From Alphaproteobacteria bacterium (lineage in GTDB: Bacteria; Pseudomonadota; Alphaproteobacteria; RS24), in contig JAQWZC010000134.1 of NCBI GenBank assembly GCA_029253645.1, positions 1 to 46,493 of the forward strand: a DNA stretch of 46,493 nt. Reading direction: 5' to 3'. A program made the translations under genes and the position numbers. Below, piece after piece: positions 16,085-25,116 of this stretch. Position 1 is the stretch's first letter. Each line of letters opens with the position of its first letter. The notes beneath the pieces are model-generated. The model saw only the letters and a list, made by a program, of their open reading frames with translations, ran no database searches and was not told the DNA's origin.

Positions 16085-18487
16085 CTAATGCTTACCGGCC
16101 AAAATTTCACGCTTACCGGCATGATTGGGCGGCGAGATGACGCCCTGTTCTTCCATTTGTTCAATCAAACGCGCCGCGCGATTATAGCCAATGGAAAGCC
16201 GCCTTTGCACATAGCTGGTCGAGGCGCGCCCATCGCGCGTCACAATCGCCACGGCTTGGTCATAAAGACTGTCACCGGCGGCAGCTTCCATATCGGGCAC
16301 CTCCTCGGGCGCCTCCGTCACCTGCTCAATATAATCCGGCGCGCCTTGTTTTTTCAAAAACGTCACGACTTTTTCGACTTCTTCATCGGAAACAAACGGC
16401 CCGTGCACGCGCTGCACGCGTCCGCCGCCACCCATATAAAGCATGTCGCCTTGGCCCAATAATTGTTCGGCCCCCTGCTCGCCCAAAACCGTGCGGCTGT
16501 CGATTTTTGAGGTGACTTGAAAAGAAATCCGACTGGGGAAATTGGCTTTAATCGTGCCGGTAATCACGTCAACAGATGGGCGTTGGGTCGCGGTGACGAG
16601 ATGCACACCGGCGGCGCGCGCCATTTGCGCCAGACGCTGCACGGCGGCCTCAATTTCCTTGCCCGCCACCATCATTAAATCGGCCATTTCATCAATCACC
16701 ACCACAATAAAAGGCAGCACTTCGGTTTCAATCATCTCATCTTCGTAAATCGCCTCGCCGCTTTCCGGATCAAAACCGGTCTGCACACGCCGCGACAAGG
16801 TCTCGCCCGAGGCTTTGGCCTCGCGCATGCGCTCATTAAAACCGTCAATATTCCGCACACCGATTTTGGCCATTTTGCGGTAACGGTTTTCCATTTCCTG
16901 CACCACCCATTTCAGCGCGACCACGGCTTTTTTCGGCTCGGTCACCACCGGCGCGAGCAAATGCGGAATGCCGTCATAAACCGATAATTCGAGCATTTTC
17001 GGGTCAACCAAAATCAAGCGGCATTGGTCGGGGGTCAAACGATAGAGCAAAGATAATATCATTGTGTTAATGCCGACCGATTTACCCGAACCGGTCGTGC
17101 CGGCAACCAAAAGATGCGGCATTTTGGTCAGGTCAGACATGACCGGCGCACCGCCAATATCCTTACCCAGCGCCATGGTCAGTTTTGATTTGCCGCTTTC
17201 AAAATCGCTGGAGGATAAAAGCTCGCGCAAGGAAACCAGCTCGCGGGTCTGATTGGGCAGTTCGATACCGATGACATTAGAGCCGGGCACGGGCGCGACC
17301 CGCGCCGATACGGCACTCATGGAGCGGGCAATATCATCCGATAAACCGACGACACGCGATGAGCGCACACCGGCGGCCGGTTCCAATTCATAAAGCGTGA
17401 CAACCGGCCCCGGGCGCACTTGCCCGATTGTGCCCTTCACCCCGAAATCGGCCAGCACGGTTTCCAACATACGCGCATTGGCCTCGAGCGCATCCTTGCT
17501 GAGGCTCACCGTCTGGCGCGGCTTTTTATGCTCGGTCAGCAGCCGCAAGGGCGGCAATTCATAGGTCGATTTATCAAACACCTTGTCAAAGGCCAGGCTG
17601 GGCTGCGCTTCGCGGGCTGCGCGACGGCCTTTTTTCGGGGCAGGTTTTTTATCCGCCACATGCACATCACCCCGCCCCAAATCATCTTGAGCGGTGGCAT
17701 CGGCTTGCGCCATTTCATTTTCGGCAGGCGCGCTAGGCTCGCCCGCTTGGCGCAATGGCCAATTGGCAAACCAGCTGGCCGGTTTAAGCTCCGGCAGACG
17801 CGTAGCAAAGCGGCGCAATTGCGCCGGGCTGAGCCATATCACAGCGGCTTTAACGCGCCGATAAGCGGCCGGTAATTGGCGCGTCGAGCGCAGACCTTGG
17901 CGGCCCATTTGCCAGCCCATTTGTGCCGTATTGCGCACCAAGCCACTGCCGAATAAAGCGGCCAGCAAAGCCACGCCGCCCAAGCCATAAGCCAGCGCCA
18001 ATTCAATGCGGCGCGGCATGTAAATCTGAAATTCGGCCAAGCCGGTCTCCAGCCCATCGGCCAGCAATTCACCCAAAGCCCCGCCCGGAATGGGCGATAG
18101 CGGGTCAACTTGACGACCGCCCAAAGCCAGAGCCAGTGTCATGATTAATGGCGCACTCAGCGCCGCCATAAAACGCCAATTCGGCCAATTCAGCGCATGG
18201 CCGGTCATTTGCCGCGCCGCGCGCGCGCCCAAGGGCAAGAGAATAAGCCAAACGGCAAGGCCAAAAAGCTGCAACACCATATCCGCCGCAATGGCTCCCG
18301 GGCGGGCCAGCCAATTATCAATATCTGCCCCGCTCGACACATTCATGCTGGCATCTTGCGGTGTATAGCTGAGCACGGCCAAAGCCAAGAGCAAGACCAA
18401 TAACAGGCTGAGGGCAGCCGACAGGCGCAGCCATAAAAATCCGGCCGCAACCCGCATGCGCTTGGTGATATGGCGTAATCGGCTCAT
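16085..18487 (-). CDS. ftsK: DNA translocase FtsK
   Basis: An 800-residue FtsK/SpoIIIE protein that pumps chromosomal DNA through the division septum. The N-terminal membrane domain has about four helices (20-42, 70-92, 105-125, 160-185). A short Pro/Ala linker (about 255-300) follows, then the alpha/beta motor with Walker [17 protein letters not shown] (near 465), Walker [14 protein letters not shown] and the [24 protein letters not shown] block, and a C-terminal gamma winged-helix domain ([38 protein letters not shown]) that reads KOPS sites. The start overlaps the dapC-like stop by four bases (ATGA). The linker is shorter than in E. coli, normal for alphaproteobacteria. Confidence 0.97.
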   Translation of the reverse strand: MSRLRHITKRMRVAAGFLWLRLSAALSLLLVLLLALAVLSYTPQDASMNVSSGADIDNWLARPGAIAADMVLQLFGLAVWLILLPLGARAARQMTGHALNWPNWRFMAALSAPLIMTLALALGGRQVDPLSPIPGGALGELLADGLETGLAEFQIYMPRRIELALAYGLGGVALLAALFGSGLVRNTAQMGWQMGRQGLRSTRQLPAAYRRVKAAVIWLSPAQLRRFATRLPELKPASWFANWPLRQAGEPSAPAENEMAQADATAQDDLGRGDVHVADKKPAPKKGRRAAREAQPSLAFDKVFDKSTYELPPLRLLTEHKKPRQTVSLSKDALEANARMLETVLADFGVKGTIGQVRPGPVVTLYELEPAAGVRSSRVVGLSDDIARSMSAVSARVAPVPGSNVIGIELPNQTRELVSLRELLSSSDFESGKSKLTMALGKDIGGAPVMSDLTKMPHLLVAGTTGSGKSVGINTMILSLLYRLTPDQCRLILVDPKMLELSVYDGIPHLLAPVVTEPKKAVVALKWVVQEMENRYRKMAKIGVRNIDGFNERMREAKASGETLSRRVQTGFDPESGEAIYEDEMIETEVLPFIVVVIDEMADLMMVAGKEIEAAVQRLAQMARAAGVHLVTATQRPSVDVITGTIKANFPSRISFQVTSKIDSRTVLGEQGAEQLLGQGDMLYMGGGGRVQRVHGPFVSDEEVEKVVTFLKKQGAPDYIEQVTEAPEEVPDMEAAAGDSLYDQAVAIVTRDGRASTSYVQRRLSIGYNRAARLIEQMEEQGVISPPNHAGKREILAGKH

Positions 18488-19692
18488 GCGCCCCCCGTCT
18501 TATCTGATGCATGATGCGGCGCGCGCATAAAGCCATCCAATGCAGTTTTCAGACGTGGCAGGGCGTCTTGCGTCACCGCCATATCGGCAACCAAAGCAAT
18601 GCGAATATAGGCCGCCGCATGGGCGCCGCCCAAATAGCCGCCGGGCAAAACCCGCAAGCCCTCTTCTTGCCATAAATGCAAAGCCGCCGCCGCGCCGTCA
18701 GCGACATTCAGCCATAGAAAAAATCCGGCATGGGGACGGTAAAAATCAAAACTTCCGGCCAGCACGGTTTCGGCAAAATCAAATTTTTCGCCATAGCGCG
18801 CGCGATTGTCTTCGACATGGGCGTCATCGCCCCAAGCCAAAGCCGCCGCGGCTTGCGCCGGCATCGGACATTGCGGTCCGGCAATTTGGCGCAAATCGTG
18901 AAACGCCTGCATCAGCGTCGCGCCGCCTGCCGCCATGCCGCTTCTGAGGCCCGGCAAATTAGACCGCTTGGACAGTGAATGAAAGGCAATCACCGGCGCG
19001 TCATCATGCCCGCCCGCCTCCATCAGCTGTAAAATTGAGGGCGGCGGGGTGCGTTGCGGGTCATAAATTTCCGCATAGCACTCGTCAACCAGCAGCACAA
19101 AATCATGCTGCACGGCAAGCGCCAGCGCTTTTTCGAGATAGGCCTTATCGGCCACCGCGCCTTGCGGATTGGACGGATTGCATAAATAAAGCGCGCGCAG
19201 ACGCGCCAATATTGCCGCGTCAATCGCGTCCAAATCGGGCAGATGGTCAGTCTCCGACGTTGCGGCGAGATAATGCGGCGTCGCGCCTGCCGCCACGGCA
19301 GCGCTGGCATAAATTTGATAAAACGGGTCGGGCATGGCCATCAGCCCATCGGGTTTCTGGGGCGCGATTTGCGCCGCCAAAAACAACCCCTCACGCGTGC
19401 CATTGAGCGGCAAAACTTGCTGCGGCTGCGCCACACAAGCGCTCACACCAAAGCGGCGGGCCAACCAACCGCGGGCGGCCTCTTGCCAATCGGGCGTTCC
19501 GGCAATGGGCGGATAGCGGCGATATTGTTCAATATTTTCACTGACGGCAGAAAGCGCAAAAGAGGGCGGCGCGTGTTGCGGCTCGCCCAAGGCCAAAGAG
19601 ACCGGCGCACGCGGCGGCGTCACATCATCCAGCAGCGCACGAAGGCGGGTAAATGGCGAGGCGGGCAGGGTGTCAAAAGCCCCTTTTTGCAT
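18484..19692 (-). CDS. dapC: PLP aminotransferase, succinyldiaminopimelate type (DapC-like)
   Basis: A 402-residue fold-type I aminotransferase. Seen: [16 protein letters not shown] near the N-terminus, [65 protein letters not shown] and the PLP lysine in [16 protein letters not shown]. This set matches the DapC-like aminotransferases of lysine/diaminopimelate synthesis that lie beside ftsK in alphaproteobacteria; the precise substrate is inferred. The ATG at 19692 is chosen because GGAG lies seven bases upstream; a GTG at 19749 would place the coding start before an intrinsic terminator. The stop overlaps ftsK. The terminator directly before its ribosome site is odd and may regulate the operon. 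Confidence 0.83.
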   Translation of the reverse strand: MQKGAFDTLPASPFTRLRALLDDVTPPRAPVSLALGEPQHAPPSFALSAVSENIEQYRRYPPIAGTPDWQEAARGWLARRFGVSACVAQPQQVLPLNGTREGLFLAAQIAPQKPDGLMAMPDPFYQIYASAAVAAGATPHYLAATSETDHLPDLDAIDAAILARLRALYLCNPSNPQGAVADKAYLEKALALAVQHDFVLLVDECYAEIYDPQRTPPPSILQLMEAGGHDDAPVIAFHSLSKRSNLPGLRSGMAAGGATLMQAFHDLRQIAGPQCPMPAQAAAALAWGDDAHVEDNRARYGEKFDFAETVLAGSFDFYRPHAGFFLWLNVADGAAAALHLWQEEGLRVLPGGYLGGAHAAAYIRIALVADMAVTQDALPRLKTALDGFMRAPHHASDKTGGA

Positions 19693-19702
19693 TTTTGTCT
19701 CC

Positions 19703-19743
19703 AAAAGAAAAACCCGAGCCCGGCCTATCAGCCCGCTCGGGTT
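19703..19743 (-). terminator. Intrinsic terminator or attenuator before dapC
   Basis: On the minus strand a perfect 9-base-pair stem (AACCCGAGC with GCTCGGGTT) encloses a 15-base loop and is followed by TTTTTCTTTT. It lies after amtB and ends immediately before the GGAG ribosome site of the dapC-like gene. It would stop amtB transcripts, but any dapC message starting upstream must also pass it. Confidence 0.85.
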
Positions 19744-19777
19744 GTTCACGAATCAGCCTGTCTCAGACTAACCCAGC

Positions 19778-19834
19778 CACGCCGCCTAGTGCAAAGCCTA
19801 AAGCTAAAGCTAAAGCAAAGCCTAAAGCGGCGTG
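19778..19834 (-). repeat. Stem-loop whose loop is a heptamer-like repeat
   Basis: Perfect 8-base arms CACGCCGC (19778-19785) and GCGGCGTG (19827-19834) enclose a loop made of reiterated AAAGCCT, AAAGCTA and AAAGC units on the plus strand (about 19792-19828). It lies 41 bases past the amtB stop. No coding sense is apparent. It may stabilise the 3' end of the amtB message; the function is unknown. Confidence 0.6.
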
Positions 19835-19874
19835 ACCTGTTCGGTTATCACCCCCCTAAAGGGAGCGCGGCGCA

Positions 19875-21092
19875 TTAGCCAATACCGGTTTCCGGATTGG
19901 CCGCGATTTTATGAATGGAGAGGTCGGCACCTTGCCGCTCTTCTTCCTCGGTCAATCGAATGCCCAGAGTTTGCTTCAGCCCGCCATAAACAACAGCACC
20001 CGCAATTGCGGCAAAACCGCAACCGACAATCGTGCCGATGATTTGCGACATCAGGCTGACGCCGCCCAGCCCGCCAAGGGCCTCGAGGCCGAAAATACCG
20101 CAAGCAATACCGCCCCAAGCACCGGCCAGACCATGCAGAGGCCAGACGCCCAAAACATCATCGATTTTCAGTTTCTCTTGGCAGATGACAAACATTTTGA
20201 CAAACAACACACCGGCAATCGCGCCGGTGGCCAAAGCCCCGCCCGGATGCATAACATCAGAACCGGCACAGACCGCGACCAGTCCGGCCAAGGCACCATT
20301 ATGCACAAAACCCGGATCGTTTTTGCCGACAAATAACGCCGCCAAAATACCGCCAACCATAGCCATTAAGGAATTGACCGCGACCAGACCGGACACGCCT
20401 TCCAGCGATTGCGCGCTGACCACGTTAAAGCCGAACCAACCAATGCATAACAGCCAGCTGCCCAAAGCCAGCCACGGAATGGAGCTGGGCGGAAAGGCCG
20501 TGCCCTTATCGCCATAGCGCCCCAAACGCGCACCCAAGAGAATAACGGCAGAAAAAGCAATCCAGCCGCCAACGCCATGCACCACCACGGAACCGGCGAA
20601 ATCATGAAAGCTCGCGCCAAAGCTGGCTTCGAGCCAGGCTTGGAAACCATAATTGCCGTTCCAAATCATGCCTTCGAAAAACGGATAAACCAGCGCCACA
20701 ATCACCCCTGAGGCGATGAGCTGGGTGCCGAATTTGGCGCGCTCGGCAATGCCGCCGGAGATAATCGCCGGAATGGCCGCCGCAAAAGTCAGCAGAAAGA
20801 AGAATTTAATCAGCGACAGGCCTTGCGGGCCATAAGCCTCATCGCCGCCATCACCGCTAATGGTTGCGGCCGAAGACAAAAAGTCCATGCCATAAGCCAC
20901 TGAATAGCCGATGAAGAAATAAGCCAAACTCGACATGCCGAAATCCGATAGGATTTTGACCATGGCATTGACTTGGTTTTTCTTGCGCACCGTGCCGACT
21001 TCCAGAAAGGCAAAACCGGCATGCATTGCGAACACCAAAATGGCGCCCATGAGAATAAAAAAGACGTCGCCGCCTATTGCGTTGTTTTCCAT
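19875..21092 (-). CDS. amtB: Ammonium transporter
   Basis: A 405-residue Amt family channel with about eleven membrane helices. The pore twin histidines are His172 (VVVHGVGGW) and His320 (WPLHGLAGAWGG). The N-terminus has the family pattern AGFAFLEVGTVRKKNQVNAMVK, and FNVVSAQSLEG and MHPGGALATGA are typical of the bacterial branch. The C-terminal cytosolic tail (about 380-405) is acidic and then ends ETGIG. The ATG at 21092 is chosen because GGGGAG lies six bases upstream; a start at 21116 is possible but has no ribosome site. A sigma-54 type promoter lies about 30-45 bases upstream, fitting nitrogen control. No glnK lies on either side, unlike the usual glnK-amtB pair. Confidence 0.95.
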   Translation of the reverse strand: MENNAIGGDVFFILMGAILVFAMHAGFAFLEVGTVRKKNQVNAMVKILSDFGMSSLAYFFIGYSVAYGMDFLSSAATISGDGGDEAYGPQGLSLIKFFFLLTFAAAIPAIISGGIAERAKFGTQLIASGVIVALVYPFFEGMIWNGNYGFQAWLEASFGASFHDFAGSVVVHGVGGWIAFSAVILLGARLGRYGDKGTAFPPSSIPWLALGSWLLCIGWFGFNVVSAQSLEGVSGLVAVNSLMAMVGGILAALFVGKNDPGFVHNGALAGLVAVCAGSDVMHPGGALATGAIAGVLFVKMFVICQEKLKIDDVLGVWPLHGLAGAWGGIACGIFGLEALGGLGGVSLMSQIIGTIVGCGFAAIAGAVVYGGLKQTLGIRLTEEEERQGADLSIHKIAANPETGIG

Positions 21093-21121
21093 GATAACTC
21101 CCCTAGATATGAGCATTTTTA

Positions 21122-21137
21122 TGCAAGAATCATGCCA
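21122..21137 (-). promoter_or_regulatory. Sigma-54 (RpoN) promoter of amtB
   Basis: On the minus strand TGGCATGATTCTTGCA matches the -24/-12 consensus TGGCAC-N5-TTGC with exact spacing (GG and GC in the right register). Transcription would start about 12 bases downstream, leaving a short leader of roughly 18-20 bases before the amtB ATG. Expression would then depend on RpoN and an NtrC-type activator under nitrogen limitation. I did not find a convincing NtrC box; a short inverted repeat GCCGCG-N5-CGCGGC at 21149-21165 lies upstream. Confidence 0.8.
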
Positions 21138-21262
21138 AAGCTGCCGCGCCTCACGCGGCGGTATTTGCTTGGCAGCGGGCTGAAACTGCTTGCTTTTTAG
21201 GCAGTGATTTTAACCGCGCCTAATTTATGGGCATATATCGCTTGTTTATCCCTGATTTACCA

Positions 21263-21279
21263 TAAAGCCATTGGCTTTA
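21263..21279. repeat. Perfect inverted repeat in the amtB-UbiH divergent region
   Basis: TAAAGCCA-T-TGGCTTTA is an 8-base perfect inverted repeat with a one-base centre. It lies in the 318-base non-coding stretch 21093-21410 between the divergent amtB and UbiH-like genes and could be an operator. The rest of that stretch holds the sigma-54 promoter, the 21149-21165 inverted repeat and a near-tandem GCACTNNNN triplet (21358-21384); I see no RNA gene in it. Confidence 0.45.
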
Positions 21280-21410
21280 AGGCGATGTGCCGGTAATGGG
21301 GCAGGGACTGGACGGGCGCGCGCTTTTGCGGCACTGTCGCAGCCAGTTGCGACAAGACGCACTGGATGCACTAAACGCACTAAGCGAGATGAGCGGTATG
21401 GAGACCGAAT

Positions 21411-22757
21411 ATGCCAGAGCAAAACCCGATAGTGATTCACGGCAGTGGCAGCACGGCGCGCATCACCGCACTGGCTTTGGCCGCCGCGATGGCTGATAAA
21501 AATATCCCGATATGGCTCGCGCCCCCTCATCAAGAAAACGCCCAAATAAATGAGCCGGACACGCGTGATTGGACCAGTGTTTTGGCCCTCAGTCCGGCGG
21601 CTAAAAACATGTTGGAGCTATTGGGTGTCTGGGCGCGGCTCGACCTGCCCACCGCGCCGGTTTGCGATATGGCGGTTTATGGCGATGCCGCCGCCATGGC
21701 GCATCAGGGCGGGCTGGATTTTAACCCCACACAGAATACAGGCAATGAAGAGCCGCAAAATGAGGTTAATGTGCTGGCGCATATTGTCAGTCGCACCAGC
21801 CTCGACCGCGCCATTCACGCGGCATTTGATGCGGCTTTTAAAACAGCGAGCAAAACAGCGGGCAAAACAGTGGGCAAAAACGCCAATGGCGCGCTAAATG
21901 GGCAAGCGCCCGCATTGGTTGATTTCGATAACACCACAGGCCGCGCCGATTTTGCTGATGGCACGGAGATGACCGCCGCGCTGCTGGTTGATTGCGCGCG
22001 CATGCCACGCGCCTCAACCGCCGCGCCACCATGGCGTCAATCGGGCGCCGCGCATTGGCTGGCTCATGATTATGACGCCGCCGCTTTGGTTTGCGCCGTT
22101 GACAGCGACCGCCCGCATGGCGGCCAAGCCGTGCAGATATTTTTGCCAAGCGGGCCGCTCGCCCTTCTGCCCCTGCCCGACCCGAAAAAACGCGCCCTCA
22201 TATGGTCTTTGCCGCAAGCCCGCGCCACGGCTTTGGCCGATATTGAGGCGGATATTTTTGCCCATGAGCTTAACCAAACCACGCAAGGCCATGCCGGTGC
22301 GTTGACCGCTGACGGCCCGCGGGCTTTACAAAAATTATCGCTCGCTCTGGCAGAAAATTATGTCGATGGGCATATTTGTTTGCTGGGTGAGGCGGCGCAT
22401 ATTATTCACCCGCTGGCCGGTCAGGGGTTTAATTTGGCCCTGCGCGATGCGGCACAATTGGCCGACACATTATATGACGCGCAAAGTCTGGGATTAGCGT
22501 TAAATGGGCCGCATGCGCTGGCCGATTATCAGGCCCTGCGCCGCGCCGATGGCGGCACGATGGCCGCGACCACGCATTTTTTGGCCGAGATTTTTTCCGG
22601 CCCCCAAAGCCGCTTCACCGCGCCCTTGGCAAGGCTCGGCCTGGCACTCACCGGACGCATGGCACGCTCAAACAAGACGCTGGCAGCGCGGTTTCGGGCG
22701 CAAGCCAATGGCGGCACGCCGCCTCTGCCACGGCTGATGCGCGGGCGCGGGTTTTAG
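21411..22757 (+). CDS. UbiH/COQ6-family FAD-dependent hydroxylase
   Basis: A 448-residue aromatic-ring hydroxylase of the UbiH/UbiF/COQ6 group, expected to act in ubiquinone synthesis at the inner membrane. The C-terminal FAD motif is clear: GHICLLGEAAHIIHPLAGQGFNLALRDAAQLA (GEAAH where GDAAH is typical). The N-terminal dinucleotide motif is weakened: VIHGSGSTARITALALA instead of GxGxxG. Residues about 140-158 form an extra Lys/Thr/Ala/Gly-rich loop encoded by a 12-base tandem repeat. The ATG has GGAG about eight bases upstream. Which ring position it hydroxylates cannot be told. It converges on the Trm112 gene. Confidence 0.82.
   Translation: MPEQNPIVIHGSGSTARITALALAAAMADKNIPIWLAPPHQENAQINEPDTRDWTSVLALSPAAKNMLELLGVWARLDLPTAPVCDMAVYGDAAAMAHQGGLDFNPTQNTGNEEPQNEVNVLAHIVSRTSLDRAIHAAFDAAFKTASKTAGKTVGKNANGALNGQAPALVDFDNTTGRADFADGTEMTAALLVDCARMPRASTAAPPWRQSGAAHWLAHDYDAAALVCAVDSDRPHGGQAVQIFLPSGPLALLPLPDPKKRALIWSLPQARATALADIEADIFAHELNQTTQGHAGALTADGPRALQKLSLALAENYVDGHICLLGEAAHIIHPLAGQGFNLALRDAAQLADTLYDAQSLGLALNGPHALADYQALRRADGGTMAATTHFLAEIFSGPQSRFTAPLARLGLALTGRMARSNKTLAARFRAQANGGTPPLPRLMRGRGF
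21841..21876 (+). repeat. 12-base tandem repeat x3 inside the UbiH-like gene
   Basis: AAAACAGCGAGC, AAAACAGCGGGC and AAAACAGTGGGC stand in tandem, followed by a partial fourth unit. The unit is a multiple of three, so the protein gains the motif Lys-Thr-Ala/Val-Ser/Gly three times in a surface loop. Copy number probably varies between strains. Confidence 0.85.
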
Positions 22758-22792
22758 GTTTTCAGTAAAAGAGGACGCGGCTTTAGCGCGGC

Positions 22793-22978
22793 TTAACCGT
22801 CAAGCTTGCGGGCTTCTTCCGCCAACATAATCGGAATGCCGTCGCGCACCGGATAGGCCAGACCGGCCTCCTTCGAGATCAGCTCACCGGCTGTCGCATC
22901 ATAAGATAGCGGGCCATGGCTGACCGGACACACCAACAGCTCCAATAAGGCCGGGTCGAGTTTTTGTGTATCGTTCAT
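22793..22978 (-). CDS. Trm112 family protein
   Basis: A 61-residue protein with the Trm112/UPF0434 pattern: [21 protein letters not shown] at the N-terminus and [21 protein letters not shown] at the C-terminus. In eukaryotes and some bacteria such proteins activate SAM methyltransferases; bacterial single-domain members are often only partly characterised. Only one Cys (in LVCPV) is present, so a zinc site of the four-Cys type is absent. It is the last gene of a leftward operon with the LON-domain gene (21 bases apart) and the YbbN-like gene, an order often seen in alphaproteobacteria. Confidence 0.9.
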   Translation of the reverse strand: MNDTQKLDPALLELLVCPVSHGPLSYDATAGELISKEAGLAYPVRDGIPIMLAEEARKLDG

Positions 22979-22999
22979 GGCGTCGCCTCTTTATCGGTT

Positions 23000-23665
23000 T
23001 TACTGAACGGCATTATCATTCGCGCCACCCGCTTGCCCGATTTGGGCCAGCACCATTTCAGTGAGCGCGATTAAAATTTCGGCCCGCTCGGCCAGGGTCG
23101 CCGCCTCCAACATGGCTTGCTTTTCTTGCGCGCCATAGGGGCTGATAATGCATAATGAATTGACCAAAGCCTCATTATTTGAGCTTTCAATGGCCGGCCA
23201 ATCGGCTTGCATGCCATTGGCCTCGAGATAGCGTTTCAACACATCCAACACGCCCTCGCGATTGACATCAATACTGCCGACATCGGCAATCAGGTCACTT
23301 TCAAAGGGGCGATAATCGGCGCGAATTTGGCGATAAGGTGTCAGCACATTTAATTCCTCAGCCACCGCAAAGCGCGCCACGCCGGTCAGTGAGACCACCA
23401 TGCGGCCATCATCGGTCTCGCTGAAAGAGGAAATGCGCCCCAAACAACCGACGCGCTGCAACTGATCGGCCCCGCCCTCATCATCATAAGGTTGCACCAG
23501 CCCCAAAAGGCGGCCTTTGCTCAGCGAATCTTCAAACATTTGCAAATAGCGCGGCTCAAAAATATTTAACGGCAATTGCCCGCGCGGCAGCAATAACACG
23601 CCTTCCAGCGGAAATACCGGCACGGTTTCGGGCAACTCACCAATGGTCTCAGGGTCAAAGGACAT
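23000..23665 (-). CDS. LON N-terminal (substrate-binding) domain protein
   Basis: A 221-residue stand-alone LON substrate-binding domain. The pattern is clear: VPVFPLEGVLLLPRGQLPLNIFEPRYLQMFEDSLSKGRLLGLVQP, then RVGCLGRISSFSETDDGRMVVSLTGVARFAV, which is the PUA-like half; the C-terminal part is helical. There is no AAA+ or protease domain, so it is not the Lon protease. The cellular role of these small proteins is not established. It lies 12 bases downstream of the YbbN-like gene and is very likely co-translated with it. Confidence 0.92.
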   Translation of the reverse strand: MSFDPETIGELPETVPVFPLEGVLLLPRGQLPLNIFEPRYLQMFEDSLSKGRLLGLVQPYDDEGGADQLQRVGCLGRISSFSETDDGRMVVSLTGVARFAVAEELNVLTPYRQIRADYRPFESDLIADVGSIDVNREGVLDVLKRYLEANGMQADWPAIESSNNEALVNSLCIISPYGAQEKQAMLEAATLAERAEILIALTEMVLAQIGQAGGANDNAVQ

Positions 23666-23677
23666 AAATCAAGCCTA

Positions 23678-24679
23678 TCAGCTAAACAATATGGATGACA
23701 GCCGCTTGCGCGCCGCCATCACCAATTCATCTTGCGCGCCATAAGCGTCGAATAATTCGACCAATTGTTTGCGCGCCGCATCATCATTCCAATCGCGCTG
23801 CCGCGCGACAATTTCCAGTAATTCATCCAGCGCCGCATCGCGCCGACCCACGCCATGATGAACCAAGGCCAAGTCAAAACGCGCCTGATGATTATTTTCA
23901 TCTTGCGCCACAGAGGCCTGCAATTGCGCCGCCTCATCGCCCTCAGCCCCGTCGGGATTATCGGCCATTTTCTCGGCCGCTTTATCAGCCATTTTTTCAG
24001 CCAAGGCCAAAGCGGCCCGCGCCGCGCCCAGCGCCGGGTCATTATCATGTGGCGGGCTGGCCGCCAAAGCCTGCTGCGCCGCCTCTATATTATTGGCCGC
24101 CAAATGGCTTTGCGCCAATCCGGCCATGGCACCAATATGACCGGGCTCTTGCTCTAACGCCGCGCCATAACATTCCACCGCATCCTCAATCTGACCGGCC
24201 GCCAAAGCTTCCGCCGCGGTTTCCATCAAGGCCTCGGCGGGCGACAGGCCAAGCGCATCATCCAAATGTTTTTCGAGGAATTTTTTAACCTCGCTTTCCG
24301 GCAAAGCGCCCATAAAGCCGTCAACCGGCTGGCCGCCCTTAAAGGCAAAAACTGCGGGAATGGACTGCACTTGTAATTGCTGGGCAATGGCGGGGTGTTC
24401 ATCAATATTCATTTTCGCCAAACGCACGGCACCGTCAGATTGCGCCGCCAGCTTTTCCAACACCGGCGTTAATTGCTTGCACGGGCCGCACCAGGGCGCC
24501 CATAAATCCAGCAAAACAAGCCGTTCTTGCGACGCTTCAATCACCTCGGCCATAAAGTTCTCAGTCGTCACATCGACAATGCTGGCGCCGTCATCACCTG
24601 CCGGTGACGCGCCGCCTTGACCAAGCGGGGTGTCCAATGCGTCCGTGCCTTTATCGGCGGGTGTAAATTCTGATGACAT
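23678..24679 (-). CDS. Thioredoxin-TPR co-chaperone (CnoX/YbbN-like)
   Basis: A 333-residue protein with an N-terminal thioredoxin domain (about 35-145) and a C-terminal TPR-like helical region (about 150-333). The active site reads LWAPWCGPCKQLTPVLEKLA (CGPC), with cis-Pro in VQSIPAVFAFKGG. The E. coli homologue CnoX protects proteins under oxidative stress and hands them to GroEL or DnaK; it has lost one active-site Cys, whereas this protein keeps both and may be redox-active. The ATG at 24679 has AGGAG about eight bases upstream. A TTG six bases earlier is not needed. Confidence 0.92.
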   Translation of the reverse strand: MSSEFTPADKGTDALDTPLGQGGASPAGDDGASIVDVTTENFMAEVIEASQERLVLLDLWAPWCGPCKQLTPVLEKLAAQSDGAVRLAKMNIDEHPAIAQQLQVQSIPAVFAFKGGQPVDGFMGALPESEVKKFLEKHLDDALGLSPAEALMETAAEALAAGQIEDAVECYGAALEQEPGHIGAMAGLAQSHLAANNIEAAQQALAASPPHDNDPALGAARAALALAEKMADKAAEKMADNPDGAEGDEAAQLQASVAQDENNHQARFDLALVHHGVGRRDAALDELLEIVARQRDWNDDAARKQLVELFDAYGAQDELVMAARKRLSSILFS

Positions 24680-24746
24680 AATCAAATCTCCTGCCCCTTA
24701 AATGGGGTCTTAAGCGCGCTTTGTCTAGGGGGGTGTCATCAGGGGC

Positions 24747-24782
24747 GTCTCGAGATGTGTCTCGGGATGTGTCTCGAGATGT
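24747..24782. repeat. 12-base tandem repeat x3 upstream of ybbN-like gene
   Basis: GTCTCGAGATGT, GTCTCGGGATGT and GTCTCGAGATGT stand head to tail in the non-coding space between the YbbN-like gene and the tRNA. One substitution separates the middle unit. No function is evident. The region 24680-24872 otherwise holds a palindrome and the tRNA promoter. Confidence 0.85.
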
Positions 24783-24803
24783 ATTTGAGGGCGCGCGCAT
24801 TTC

Positions 24804-24815
24804 AACCGATCGGTT
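24804..24815. promoter_or_regulatory. Palindrome AACCGATCGGTT, possible operator
   Basis: A perfect 12-base palindrome 10 bases upstream of the predicted -35 box of tRNA-Gly. The form ACCGATCGGT resembles TetR-family operators, but no regulator of that family is nearby. It may equally serve the divergent YbbN-like gene. Confidence 0.3.
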
Positions 24816-24825
24816 AAATGGCCAC

Positions 24826-24854
24826 TTGTCAAACCGGCAGTGATGGTGCATAAC
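24826..24854 (+). promoter_or_regulatory. Sigma-70 type promoter of tRNA-Gly
   Basis: TTGTCA (24826-24831) and CATAAC (24849-24854) are 17 bases apart, close to the TTGACA-N17-TATAAT ideal, and lie 18 bases before the mature tRNA 5' end. Confidence 0.6.
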
Positions 24855-24872
24855 GCAAGCCGTTCTGACATA

Positions 24873-24947
24873 GCGGGCGTAGCTCAGGGGTAGAGCACAA
24901 CCTTGCCAAGGTTGGGGTCGTGAGTTCGAATCTCATCGCCCGCTCCA
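24873..24947 (+). tRNA. tRNA-Gly (anticodon GCC)
   Basis: A 75-base tRNA with encoded CCA (24945-24947). The acceptor stem GCGGGCG pairs with CGCCCGC (24937-24943); the discriminator is T. The D arm carries AGCTCAGGGGTAGAGC; the anticodon stem CAACC/GGTTG holds the loop TTGCCAA with GCC at 24905-24907; the T arm reads TCGTGAGTTCGAATCTCATC. All cloverleaf elements fit, so the gene should be functional and read GGC and GGU codons. Confidence 0.98.
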
Positions 24948-25015
24948 GAACATCTTGCCAAATTCGCCATCTTGCGGCCCTGCCGCCACCGCCCCAAAAC
25001 GCGGGCGCGGTTTGC

Positions 25016-25041
25016 AAAAAGGCGCATCGGCTCCCTTTTTT
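25016..25041 (+). terminator. Weak hairpin with T-run after tRNA-Gly
   Basis: AAAAAGG (25016-25022) pairs with CCTTTTT (25034-25040), the latter running into a T6 tract. It is AT-rich and weak, but could end the tRNA transcript before the membrane protein gene. Confidence 0.35.
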
Positions 25042-25116
25042 CGCAAAAACGAGTGCTTGTTCCGCCCGAGGGAATATCCTAGCGTTTGTGAGTTAATCAT
25101 AGAGGGAGAAAATCTC

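Noticed and set aside
19653-19835. Plus-strand frame with Lys-Ala-Lys-Ala repeats
   Set aside because: It is the translation of the non-coding stem-loop repeat and overlaps the dapC start.
24747-24782. Possible CRISPR fragment
   Set aside because: Units are 12 bases with no spacers, far too short for a CRISPR array.
24651-24851. Frame with a Thr-Ser-Arg-Asp triple repeat
   Set aside because: The repeat is a translation of the 12-base non-coding tandem repeat; the frame overlaps the YbbN-like start and lacks a ribosome site.
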